From Fusarium oxysporum f. sp. lycopersici 4287 (taxonomy: Eukaryota; Ascomycota; Sordariomycetes; Hypocreales; Nectriaceae): DNA of 64,000 nt. Where the stretch lies: NCBI RefSeq assembly GCF_000149955.1, contig NC_030990.1:2872627-2936626 (forward strand), given 5' to 3'. The notes under the pieces are model-generated. The model was not told the origin of the DNA and ran no database searches. It saw only the letters and a list, made by a program, of their open reading frames with translations. Of this stretch, positions 46,185-57,686 are shown piece after piece. The translations under genes were made by a program, and so were the position numbers. Numbering within the stretch: the stretch's first letter is position 1; every line of letters begins with the position of its first letter.

Positions 46185-46481
46185 TTAATAAGAAGGGTTG
46201 TGCATACATGTATATAGTTTAGTATCTAGTCACCTTTGTTGGCGGTCTTGCGGTATGATCAACAATCCTCTAGTTGGGTGGGAGACCTTAGTTATGATAT
46301 AAATGAAAAATAATAATAATAATAATACTTGGGCTGCTTTTGCTCAAGTATGCTTGGCTTCCTAAAAGTTCTTGATCTTATTCTGGCTCCTCCCCAATGC
46401 TCGGGTATCGCTTTCTGCCACTCGCACATACGGGTATCTGTATTATCCTGATCATACTTACAGCATGCATTCAACACTCGG

Positions 46482-48900
46482 TCACTTAAATGTTCCCTTT
46501 TCCATGTCTTGAATTGTCCTTTTGGTCATGTCATCTTGCACCCACCCCATGATTCTGTTGCCAACATCACCAACGAGCTTCTCGTAATGTTGCCCCGCGA
46601 AGAAAAGACCACAGTGTGCACCGACTTCGTCCACGTCTGCCATGTAGATGTCGACCCACGTTGGATCATCTATTCTGCCACCCTTGGTAGGCAGATTGCA
46701 GAATTTTCGGAGTTTCTGAGGTTTTGATGACTTAAGGCCACGAGCCTTCGTGATGGCTTCGGCTTCGGCTTCGGCTTCAAGTTCGTATTGGTTTTCAAGA
46801 TTTTTGGTCCGCTCGGTATCTTCATGTTCTTGCATCTTCTGAGCCTCGTTTTCGTGCTCAGAAGCTTCCTTGATAAGACGTTGCTCTTCTTTTTGCGATT
46901 CCTTCTCTTTCCGTTGCGATTCCTTGAGAGCTTCCTTTTCCTGTCGAGCAGCCTCTTTCAGGGCCTTTTCTGCCTCCTTTTGTGAACGCTTCTGGCGCTT
47001 TTCGATGAGTTTCTCACGCTCTCGTACTGCCTTGGCATGGTCTTTCAGGGCATTCTCGTGGGCACGTCTAATGCGCTTGGCCTCACGTTCAACTTGCTTG
47101 CGCTCATCTTTTTCCGTGTACAAACTGGGGTCGGGTATATCCGGGGTTGTTGGGGGATCAGGGAGAGGAGGCAGATCTGCCTCTTCTTTTCCTGGTAATG
47201 AATTATTTGTTCCCTTGGCGTCAATAGGCGCTTCGTCCTGGAAGGTAAGAGTAGCAGTATCAGGCAGAGGATGAGCAAGAGATTCCTCGTCAATTGGCGT
47301 GGGATCAATGCTCTGCATGGACAACCGATTAATATCAGAAGCTAAAGCTTCGTAATCATCGACTGGATTGTCTTTTACTGTGGTATCCGATGCCCGAGCT
47401 TTTGTATCTGAATCTAGTAAAGTTTGGTGATCCCTAGAATTCCCCAGGGTATCACGATGCTCCAAGGTGATGATAGGCAAAGGACTCTCCTGTCGGGTAT
47501 GGGGCTGGATCCGTTCGTCGATACTTATTTTGTTTGGTAGAAAGTCCAATTCCACGGAGGACGAAGATGCTGAACTGTTCGATTGGGCATATCTCGTTTC
47601 GGGACAAGTTATGTTGGCTGTACTAAGCTGGGGGCTACTAACATCGGGGCTTGCTTTAGGTGATTTTGGGCGCCCCGTGCACAGAGTGTAGTAGTTGACG
47701 AAGCGAACTCTTGTCAAAGGTCTATCTGAGCCCTGGTTCATCTCTCCTGTTTGGAGATCATCAATATCTTCCAGGGCACGTATCTTGCGATACCGGGACT
47801 CAAGTCCTGTCGGGTCAGCAAGGCAGCTGCCAAACTCAAGGTATGAGAATATGTGTTTGGCGGCAGCCTGTATCAACCCCTCGGAACGATACTTGTTGGC
47901 GAAGTGAAACATCCGTTGCACAAAAGGGCGTTCTTGCAAGCCCGAGTCGTTGAAGAACGGTTGGTTGAAGTAGGGCTGGTTAGCGAAGGGATCGCGTTGC
48001 GGCTGAGACGAGGATGCAATTGACGGAAGGCTTGTGGATGATCCAGGATCAGTGCTTTGAGAGTTGGTGAGATATAGTGAGGAGACACTGGGGTCACCAG
48101 GGATTGACGCCTCAGGGCTATTGGGAGTTGTGCCACTGGTGCCTTTCTGGCTGCTATCTTGTGGTGGTGTAGGTGCGGGTTTAAATAAGCTAGTTATACC
48201 AGACACAACGATACCAGGATGAAGGCCAATGAATGGACAATCCAGAGATACATGTCCTATAATTCGGTGCTTGAAAGGGTATAAACCATATGGACTTGGG
48301 TTGGGCTGTCGTTGAGTTTAGCAATATCCATGTGTACAACGAATTGAGTTGACGTACCATAAGTACAACGTCGGCAGCCAGGATACCTCCCATCGAATGC
48401 CCAACAAGAACTACATCAGTGTTTGGGGACTCATGGGGACGAAGCCACTCGCTGAAGTTATCTCGTGCGACGCCTACTGAGCGATAGGTCTTGTACCGCG
48501 GATAAATCTTTGAGTGAATGACATGAGACTCGGCGAGGAGATTGGCCAGAAGAGCATGAACATGGGCAGGAAACGATCGAAAAGACTGGTCGTTGCCTAA
48601 GAATCCATGAATGTAGATGATCAGAAGTTTGCGCCGACCTAGGTAATCAGCAGGGGTTGCGGCCTGGCTATCTCGAGAAGTGTCGGGTAGCAGAGACTGT
48701 GTGGACGAGGATCGTGGATCTGGGCCAAGCCATGGTCCAGAAGAAAGAGTATGCATGTATGGTCCAGGAGTTGATGTCGATGAAGACGCAGCAGAAGGCG
48801 GTGTCTGGTAAATCGCTGAAGTTGAGGAGTTGACTGGCTTTCGGGGAGGTATTGGAGGCCTTTCTGAGTAGGCTGGCGGCGGCGGTGATGAGGGGTCCAT
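46482..48900 (-). CDS. Alpha/beta hydrolase, putative serine esterase/lipase (DUF676-like)
   Basis: Exons 48900-48358 and 48305-46482 with a 52-base intron give 788 residues. A Pro/Ser-rich N-terminus (about 85 residues) precedes the hydrolase core. The core has an IHGF oxyanion-hole motif at 97-100 and the nucleophile elbow GHSMGG at 167-172, so Ser169 is the likely catalytic residue. After the core comes a long disordered Ser/Thr/Pro-rich linker. A Lys/Glu-rich coiled coil of about 120 residues follows (runs such as KEAEKALKEAARQEKEALKE), including an Ala-Glu repeat near its end. A Trp/Phe-containing C-terminal tail (DPTWVDIYMADVDEVGAHCG) closes it. The fold and catalytic elbow are clear; the substrate is unknown. 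A membrane-tethering or scaffold role for the coiled coil is only a guess. Confidence 0.86.
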
Positions 48901-51256
48901 GATATCAAATTGATGAGAGATGTCGTGGAGCGAATGATAGAGAAAATGGCAGGAGTTTGAATAAGCCTCAAACGTTACAGCTTCTCTGCCCTAGGTTCAC
49001 TCATTTGATTCTTCAGTGGCTTATCGGCTGAACTTGGCAACATTGGTGAGTCAGTGTTGTTATATACCATAAGGTGAGGTGAAGAGACGTTTCATGAAGA
49101 TAGTGATGAGTGTGGGGTGTCAGTCGTTGGGTCTTGAAGAGGCTGTGCCTCATGTACAACGAATTGATCAGATTTGCCTCAGGCTGTGTGTGACTGGGCC
49201 ATCCATAAACGTGGGATTCTGAAACACAGGTGATGTCGACGGTGCCAAGATCAACAGCGATGCACCAACTTTCAAGTAATTGCAGCCCATCCAGTCCAGT
49301 TTGGTTGGTGTAATTAGTTTCTGGTTCTGATCAGCAGGTGGGATGCCTTACCAAAAACTCTCAAGGTCGCAAAGTAAAAGGTGGGGTCCAGGAACACTAC
49401 ATTACCTTGTACACTAAATGCGTTCTCCTTCACAATGCAAGTGAGGGCTATCTAGATACATCGTTCGCTCGCGTTTTGTTGTTTACGGTGCACAGGCAGT
49501 CCTCGATGCATCTGCATTGACATTTGGAGGGCCTTGAAGACGAGTTGCATATTATCGTTCTCAGGCTCCAAGTATCTTATCTATTCTCTCTAGTGCATTC
49601 ATCTTTGAACATCACACTGTCGTTCTCGTCATCTGAAGGCTATCCCGTCCTATGCCTTATCCTGTGAGTTATGGAGGAAGCCAACGAACAGGAAAACGGC
49701 CGACTCATTCGAATTCCTGTTTTCTATATCCTCGCCATGTCCCAAGAATAGATCCCAATGGAAGAAGAAGGTCAGAAGTATATGTTGTACAACGTGCAGG
49801 ACAGGTATATCTTTGCAGGGTTGGTGAGAGGGACAACATCTGGCATAATAAAGTCGACCGCAAAGTGTTAGACTATTCGATCTAGAGGATACAAATGCCT
49901 AAAGCTGTCACCAACTCACCACAATATCATAGTTTCGCTCCATACAGTTGTACGAAGTCGATGTTTAGGTTCAGGAGATAATAGAGATGTATGACAGTTG
50001 TAGGCGACGCTGCGAAAGATTGCGATGGAATGAGTGGTCCTAAAACTATTACACGATGCAAGATACACAGTCATATAAGGGAAGGTGTATAACGAACCAA
50101 AGACGAGTAAAAAAAAAATACTAGATATGACCGTTAGCACACCCTCGATCAAGGGAGTTTCTTCTAAGGGAATAAGACAGTAAAAGATATATGAAAAGAC
50201 AAGGAGTAGAACAAGATGTCTATACCGAAATCTACTATACCAAGGTAAGGTCGACTTGTAATAAACTTATGCCCCCAGGCTCCAGGGCGGGCTATAAAGT
50301 GCTGGCTACCTCTGGGTGAATCACTGCTCAACACTGGCTTTAATTCGCTTTGCTTAGCTGTATGGACGCCTAAATATTTGTGTAAACAATAAACACCAGG
50401 CTTCTCCGGCTGAAAGAGACCTCGAGAGGGAGATTGCAGAGTATAACCAGAATCTGGTCTCTAAGCACACCCACAAGCCCACTGAACCCCTCAAGGATCG
50501 GTGTATTAAATGCTTCAGCAAAACAAAGTAAGGGGTAAGCTCAATAACCATTTCATCGTGCACAACTCACCTCACAAGACATAGGACCATCCTCATGATC
50601 GAAAGGAAATCTACGAAGACATCAAGGCCGAGCAAGGCAAGTCGATGAACATCGGAAAGAAAAGCTCAGAGAGAAAGGATTCGAAGGATTCACAGAATTC
50701 TAACGTTGAGTGATATGGTACATAACGAGAAGTCAATTCGCAGCGGGCCTGTTGGAGCTACTTGATCGCTCGTAATTTGAGATTCCTCATTAAATCTGCA
50801 CCGTGCTCGCAGATACAGATACGGACGGCAATTGCTGAAAAGAAAGATATTACGGTAGCTATAGAGAAATCAACAACTCTGCTTACTTTGCCCAAGAACT
50901 TATGTATACAACTTTTTCATACATTAGCTTAAGCCAGTTTCCCTGTGCCTCGTTCTCGTGTGATAGACTTTCCAGATATTAATCGTAATATTCTACACTA
51001 TGGTATTCCGTATACATATGAGATGGTATCTAAACAAGACATCCGACGAACACCGTACCAACCGTTTGGCCATCCATGCAATACTCGTCCATCTTTTGTA
51101 TACTTCCGGATCTATCCAGACACTTATTACATATATGGTTATCTATATCATCCTTTATGGCCGAACAGGAAACCCAAATGATGATACATAAAAATTAAGC
51201 ATGTCATGACAATGGGACTTATAACATGCAGGTGCATGCATACATGAAGGCGATTA
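48901..51256. other. Intergenic region between hydrolase and HET genes
   Basis: About 2.4 kb. A 77-codon frame at 49652-49885 (plus) starts MPYPVSYGGSQRTGKR and is unrecognised. A GTGAGT donor-like site overlaps its start, so it is not called. AT-rich sequence dominates after 50750. A small coding-like relic near 50342-50715 is listed separately. Confidence 0.45.
50342..50715 (+). pseudogene. Possible short coding relic, unidentified
   Basis: The frame ending at TAA 50529-50531 reads ERDLEREIAEYNQNLVSKHT, then KPTEPLKDRCIKCFSKTK. A following frame reads EIYEDIKAEQGKSMNIGKKS and ends near 50715. The charged, repeat-free composition looks protein-derived, but the frames are not continuous and no domain is recognised. 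Confidence 0.25.
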
Positions 51257-53584
51257 TCAATAGATATCGAGCTCCCTCAGCTGCACGTCTAGCCTCCTCT
51301 CGTTGTTCATCGCCCCCTTGACAACGGCTGTATCCTCGTCCACACCGAGCAAGCCACCAGCACCAAGCTCAAGTATGCCAAGACGAACCAGAACGTCCTC
51401 AGCGTTCCAGTTGCGCCGGCCACAGATAAGAACGCTGGCAGAATCGTAGGACTCGTCGACCTTCCAATCGCGGCCGGAAATGAAAGCGCCAATAAGCTCA
51501 TGCTCGCCGGGCGGGAGTTCTGAAGGGGGCTCGGGGGACGATTGTGCTGCACGGAGGAGTAAAGCTGCGATGGGAGAATGAAAGGCGTCGAGGAGGTCGG
51601 GCGACGTGAGTGTGACTGCTGGTGCGCTTGAGGACGCAGAAGCGGAGGATGTGGCAGGAGAAGGCACTGTAAGACGGATTTCGAAGCAATACGTAGTGAG
51701 GCGGAGAAAGGTGATAGGTGTTGAGCGAGCGGCAATTTCATCCCCCTCTGTTTCCCAGCAGAGAATCTTATCATCCTTGAAGCCGATAGAAATAGTCATA
51801 TTGGGAACTGCCGAAATGTTGTCGACAACAGGGGCTTCCTCGCCAACTTGGTAAAAGCTCAGATTTGGTCCATGTCCAGTATACTCAGGACGGAGCTTCC
51901 AACCAAGCCAACTCCATGAGGGGAATGGGCCCTGAAGCTGCAAAGGGTGTGTCGATATATCGGCATTGCCTGGGGGGTCGTACAGCCAACCGAGACCGAC
52001 AGCTAGCCGATCAGTTCGTGTGGGACTAGGCATGTTTTTAAAGTCCTTTTCATGGAAGAGAGGGAGCCCAAGAACGGTTTCCAGAGCATTATCCATCTGG
52101 GCATACTTGTCCAGTATACCCCTGAAAGCGTCCAGACGGTCTTCTGGGAATGAGAATTCACGACTGACGTAGCCGCTGACGATGTTCCTATAATCGCCTG
52201 TACGGCCGCCAGCACCGTTGTCAGGGAACACGCGACCGAGGTTGAGGGCGGGTTTTGTCTGTAGAGGGAAAGAGATGGATTCGTGACAGTGGAAGGTTTG
52301 GCACTGAAAGTAGATTTGCGACGGAGTAAAGACTAGACGACGACGTGATAGGAGCCCTTCCTGATATGTCCAGCCACGGGATGCCCACTTAGAGTTGGCC
52401 ACTTCAACATCAGGTCTCGTCAGTGATGTGGTGAAACATCCAGCCTCGGTCTGCAGTGATAGCTGCTCTTCACGCGCCATACTGATACCGGGGATACCGT
52501 CTTGCACGCCTTGACCAGCTGCGACAATGATGGTTAATGCAGAGCGAGCATAAATCTCTCCCATTTTTTCCAATTGTCGTCGGCGTTCGTGCGCGTTATA
52601 TTGAGGGAAGCAAAAACGGTCAATCCAGAGATATCGGAAACCAAGAGACTTGGTCACAGATATGGCATCAGTAAGCAGCGGAGGTAGCACCTCGGGCAGG
52701 CCATTATGATCCCATTCTTCGTCGGTCGGACTGCCTCGCACATAGCTCAGTGTGACATACTCGAGTGCCTCCACGTTGAGGTCGTCCACAAACACCACCT
52801 GGTTGTCCTGGCAGTCCACAAGCTTGAGACCTCGGATCGGTGGCCCAGACGAAGCGCATTTCGTATGAGAATGGTTGGAACGGCAAAAGTCCAGCCAGGT
52901 CCGAGGTAACGCAATGTCAAGCTTGGGAGGTATCACACGGCCCCGGATCACAGGTGTAGTCTCGCTGTACCCAGCCATATCGTCATCCCCATCCACGATG
53001 CGCACGATATAACCCCACGGCAGCACCTTGCTCTTTGTAGTGACCTCGAATAGAACCGCGCCTCCAAGTTCATGTTTCTCTCCGACTCCGAGGCGCTCAA
53101 ATGCCTGGCGAATGCGCAGATAGGGCGTGAACTTGCGTGTTATGTCCGGCTCAGCGCCTACTAAGGCTTGAAAGAAAATGCAATACGGGCCAAGCTGATA
53201 GCTCGGCGAGGGTATGAGCCAGGGGGATCCAAGGCCGCGGCTGTCCTGGGCGCCCAATTGAGCAGTGACGGAAAATCATGTCGCGCAAATGGCACAGGGC
53301 TGATTCTCTTCGTCGGCTATAAGACGACTAAGGCCATTTCTTGCAGGTTTTCTATGCTCTGGCGCTGCGCCGCGGCGACGTCGTGATGTAAGTTGGTGAA
53401 CATCGGGGGAGCTCTCTCTTGTAGACGCGGAATCTTCGGTCTGGTGGTGTCCATTGGCGCTCTCTGGGCGACCGCGCCCAAGTCGTGTAAAGGCAAAGAG
53501 CCTCGATATCTTCTTCATCCCAACACGAGCAGCTGTACTTTGACCCGCGGAGGGTTTGGCTGCCGCCGTGCCATTCTGGCTCAT
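51257..53584 (-). pseudogene. HET-domain (heterokaryon incompatibility) gene with one in-frame stop
   Basis: HET-domain proteins mediate allorecognition cell death after hyphal fusion. A single frame runs from ATG at 53584 to a stop at 51257. It is interrupted only by TGA at 53276-53278, after 102 codons, and would otherwise be 775 residues. The HET blocks are recognisable: EYVTLSYVRGSP (normally SYVWG), YLWIDRFCFPQYNAHERRRQ (normally WIDxxCIxQ), MGEIYARSALTIIVAAG and the later ASRGWTYQEGLLSRRRLVF. So key positions Trp and Ile have been replaced. The sequence on both sides of the stop looks coding, and a clean intron removing it is not found; a 129-base one with a weak GTGCCA donor is possible. 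The first later in-frame ATG is at about 52975. It may be a pseudogene, a sequencing error, or a gene with an unusual start. Confidence 0.72.
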
Positions 53585-55898
53585 TGGGCTATTCGAACGT
53601 TTGCGAGCTTCCTTTGCGTGGGTTGACGCGACAGCGATGGCGGTTTACGACATGCGAAGGGGTAGTAATGGCAATGATGGTCGCAAAATATACGGAATTT
53701 CAGCGAGCGTTTGGTGGTTTAGCTAGTTGATTTGATTTCGGTACTTTAGTGCAATGCACACGCGGGGCTAAAGGTGACGGCGTCGCCGAAAGGGGTCGAG
53801 CAGCGGGGGTTGAAGAAAGGGGAGGGAAGGAAAATATATGCCCACTAGGTATATCGATCTTGCTTCCCCTTTTCAACTCCAACTCATGTTAGTCAAATCG
53901 ATTGTCAAAATGAAAATCTTTTGGGGGGCTGAGGGCGCTGTAGTTGTAGTGGAACAGGGAAACGAGAAGGGATAGTCTAAAGTATGGAAAAGGCAATTCC
54001 TCTAATGGGGAGGATGTGGTATGTTCATGCTTGGCATGACCGAAGGCCCCGAGGTAGGAGTAATCAAGAAACGAGCCAATTATAATAATAAATACCCAGT
54101 AATTACCTACTTAATGACAAAAGTAGCTGGATTCATCCACATTCAATGTGTGAAGTTGCCTATCCAGAGTCAAGTTTCTGTCACTACTCGATCATAGTAG
54201 TATCGCATCACCGAATGCTAGATGCTCATTGTCTCTTCCAATGTCAAACTTCAGTTTGAGGAAGCTCTTATGAGCTTGTCAATCATAACCCAAAATCGGA
54301 TGCAGGTCTATCATGCCGCCATATCGTACGTCTAGGGCCTGGGAAATCGGCAAACATGATAGCCGATCACCTCTTATCCGGAACGCGATGAATAGTCAAG
54401 ATTTCTTTGCGACAGTGGCCGCTTTGTTGATATTCGGTAGAATTTCCTTCGCATCCCATTGGATACTGCATGTTATATCTATCGCCTTATTCTACCACAA
54501 CGCCTTCCAAGCGCCATTCAGCTGGTCGGAGGAGCACCTTGGCTTGGCTAGGCTTGGTGCAGCAAGAGCAAAGCTTGAATGGACCCTTGAGATTAGTCAC
54601 GGCTGAAGCCCATTAAGCTAGCCAAGTCTGGGCTCTGATGGATGTTGGGTCCATTGATCACGCCGCAAATCTTCTTGAGTTGTCTCTGATAGATAGGTCA
54701 CAACAAGATTAGTAGTAAATTGCCTTAGTGAAGCCCCTTCTATTACCTACATGGCTGGGAATGCTTCTGTCTACCTGATTCAATCATTGTACTCGAAGGC
54801 AAAATATGCAACTGCATTTGCCTTGTCGTGTTGACTTGCCTTCTTAAAAGACCCTGAAAGAACTGACAATTTAGCCAATGCCGGGAATAAACAATGGAGC
54901 ACCTACATTTCGTCCGGGCTTCTAGATTGGGAATGACGATGCAGGGGCCAGGGGTCTCGCAAGTCGGGACAGGGATTTTTTTGGTCTCGGGCTGCATTTC
55001 AATGCATGAGCTTTTTCCTTTTTCCCGTTAACTTGGCATCCGAGCTCTTCCGGATCGATCATATAAAAACCCTGTTTACAAGAAACTATGTGAAGTATTG
55101 AACTGTCCACATCACAGCATGAAATGATACTCATTTAATACCTTAAAAATACAAGTTATTCGTCCTTTTAAACCATTCAGTTCAATGAAACGCTAACATG
55201 TGTCTGGTGCAACCATCTCGACCGATTCCACGTGGAACTTGTGCTTCCGAGACATCCACCTTACTAGCGTTTCTTCTCAACAAGGAGCATGGACTCCTTA
55301 TTGAACAAGAATTCTTGGTCTGAATCCCGCGCATTGTCTTCGATCTGACACTCGATTATCCATATTATTGTGATCTACGGGCGTTCAAGCGGTACAGCTG
55401 TCATTTCAGCCCCATGTCCGTGCGACTCGACGTCATAACGAAAAGGACCCTTGAACATCATTTTGGTATAGGGTAGCCTTGTGGGCACAGGTTCTCGAAC
55501 TACAACTGGTCGCGTGACCTTGTTTGTAGAACCAGATAAAGATTCCAAGGCATTTTGTAAGATCTTATCTCATATTTCGTATATGCATGTGTTTATTTGT
55601 GTTTCAGATCGTTTATGAAACGGGATTGCCATGGTCAGATCAGATCATGGTAATACAGACATCGAGGAAATAGCCCGATCTAACTGGGTCGATACTTAAT
55701 GCATGGTATTGGACAAGAATAAGGGAACGCCATGCTTTCATATATTGTATCCTCTCCCTTTGAGAGAACCATGAAAAGATCATGCATGCTAGATAGAATA
55801 ATGTATGGACTGAGAGGCCAAGTTCGATCAATCTGTATATCTTGTTGTATCCATCTCCACTGACATCATCACCCTATTCTACACGTAGCTCTACGAAA
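53585..55898. other. Intergenic region, no supported gene
   Basis: About 2.3 kb of HET-gene upstream sequence followed by AT-rich DNA. A 97-codon frame at 54313-54606 (plus) has no recognised motif and is not called. No repeat or MITE copy is seen. Confidence 0.5.
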
Positions 55899-57686
55899 TC
55901 AGACATAAGCAAGGGTATTGTCATGTCGAATCTTTCCGGGAATTCCGACGTTGACTTCTCCTCCAGCGACGGAAGGTCCTCTCACGACAATCTACGAATT
56001 TGTTAGCATGTCAAGGGATTTAGGTGCTGTGGTGGGTAACTTACATGGCCTTCAATTTTCTCATCAGTAGTCTTGTGAGCGCCAGCGTCCTTGAGATATA
56101 GCTCGACGCTGGTCAGTGGAGGACCAAAGTGTGTCTTGGCATCAACCGGGAGTCGATAGTCGTAGAGAGCGGTCTGGCAAATAGCTCCAGCCACCTTGGC
56201 TGCGGTTAAAGCGTACACAACCCTCGCCCCAGTAAAGATACGCAGATCTGACAAAACGTTGGCTGGGAGGAGAGGGGTATCAGAACCTGCACGCTCTGCA
56301 ACTAACACCAGACGAAGCTTGCCAGGTGTTGTGCCAAGGGCCGGGGCTGCGCCAGAAGAGAAACCAGAAAGCAAGTTGGAGGTGGCATGAACTCCCTCCA
56401 GGGCCAGAGAACGAGTTGCCATGACATGAGAGGCGTTGGCCAAAGAAGATCTCAGCCGAGACGTGGACTCTTCATGAGTCTTGAGAAGTGTCTCGGGACT
56501 GGCAACCAAAACAGTGGGAGCCACCCCCTGAGTCGCCAGAACCAGGTCTGGTGACTTGCCGGCGACCGAGTTCAGTGCAATGGAAGCATTCGAATAGAGA
56601 GCGCCAAGTGTAAGAACGAGTGTATAGACGTTGGCAAGAGAATCAGCGGGTAGAAAAAGATCCGATGGGTTGATGCGCTCCTTGGTAGGGATAGCAGCGA
56701 GTTGAGCAGAAATAGCAGAGACAAGGTTGGCCTGGCTGAAGCGCACCATTTCCTCAACCTCGCCAGGCTCAGTCTGCCAAAAGGTGACGACATCGGATGG
56801 AGTCTTCCCGGGGTCAATAGTCGGGAGCTCGGTGCCGGCATGGGCGGGGGAGTCGCGAAGAATATCCTGCCAAGTAGCGACGTTGATGTTGCCGCCAGTG
56901 CCTTCAGGGATCTCATTCCAGTCCATGTGGCTACTTCCTTCGTCTGTGACCCAAATGAGTTGTCGAAGAGATGGGTAGGCCTGGATTACAGCATCGAAGG
57001 GGAATGCGCCAGGAGCGGTAATCAAGGTATCAGCGGCAGAGCGGCGTAACATGGAAACAAGCTCATCATTGGACACATCAAAAGGGATCAGGACCGTTGT
57101 GAGGTTTTGGTAGAAGCTGCAGGCGAAAAGCGTTACCAAGAGCTCGACTGAGTTCGGCAGGTAAACGGCAACTCTAATACCACCAGACTCGGCGATGTGC
57201 TGACCAATAAGATTGATCTGACGAGTGATATCATCTTGGGTTTGTTAGTATTGTCCATTTTCGCTGACATGTCCCAACCATACCGAGCTTGTGATCCACA
57301 ACGTTCTGGGAACCGAGGACAGTCAGAATTCTTCCCTTGGCCCCGTTCTCGCCGCCCTCAGCTGCCCTCTTCCAGATATCTCTCAAGTCGCCATCACGAC
57401 CGCGAGACCACTTAGAAGCTCCAGTATCCTTCACATTAAGGCCAGTATTGAGTGGCATGCCATGAGGAGCAGCCTGGGATCGGTAAATAGGACTCTCTCC
57501 TTCATTTCGGACTGAAGACGGGACGGCTTGGCGAGCTAGGAGCATGGGATGCACATCGGGATCGCGGGTCGAAATAACTCGATATGAGACCACAGCAAGC
57601 AGGAGGGTCACTAGACCAGTCGAATAGACGTTCCACTGACCGAACAGGTTGGTGACGCCTGCGTCGAGGCTGTCAAAGACGCCCAT
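55899..57686 (-). CDS. Acyl-CoA-synthetase-like (AMP-binding fold) protein lacking the P-loop signature
   Basis: Exons 57686-57284, 57234-56045 and 55991-55899 (introns 49 and 53 bases) give 561 residues. An N-terminal hydrophobic span (about 22-38, VYSTGLVTLLLAVVSYRVIS) suggests membrane or lipid-droplet anchoring. The block PHGMPLNTGLNVKD with SKWSRGRDGDLRDIWKRA, the block IRVAVYLPNSVELLVTLFAC and the ending GIPGKIRHDNTLAYV resemble fungal long-chain acyl-CoA synthetase relatives. At the place of the ATP-binding TSGTTGxPKG motif the sequence reads VTFWQTEPGEVEEMVRFSQ, so adenylation is unlikely. The protein is short for a full synthetase (about 650-700). It may be a pseudoenzyme with a structural or lipid-binding role. 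The relationship is moderately sure; the function is unknown. Confidence 0.8.

Larger units (their letters stand above)
41891..46481. other. Long intergenic region with repeats, two MITEs and an assembly gap
   Basis: About 4.6 kb. The first 1.3 kb is probably the promoter and leader of the membrane-protein gene and contains a CAAGA-type array (43166-43208). Then follow MITE copies H and I, a compound microsatellite (44194-44233) and a 529-base N run. Open frames at 42433-43363 and elsewhere lack recognisable motifs. No gene is supported. Confidence 0.5.

Noticed and set aside
46240..46300. Stretch resembling the 3' part of a 5S rRNA gene (AGTTGGGTGGGAGACC)
   Set aside because: Only about 16 bases fit; the 5' half and the terminal stem of 5S rRNA are not present.
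54313..54606. 97-codon plus-strand frame with a hydrophobic segment
   Set aside because: No known motif, surrounding DNA is AT-rich and intergenic, and there is no evidence of splicing or a start context.
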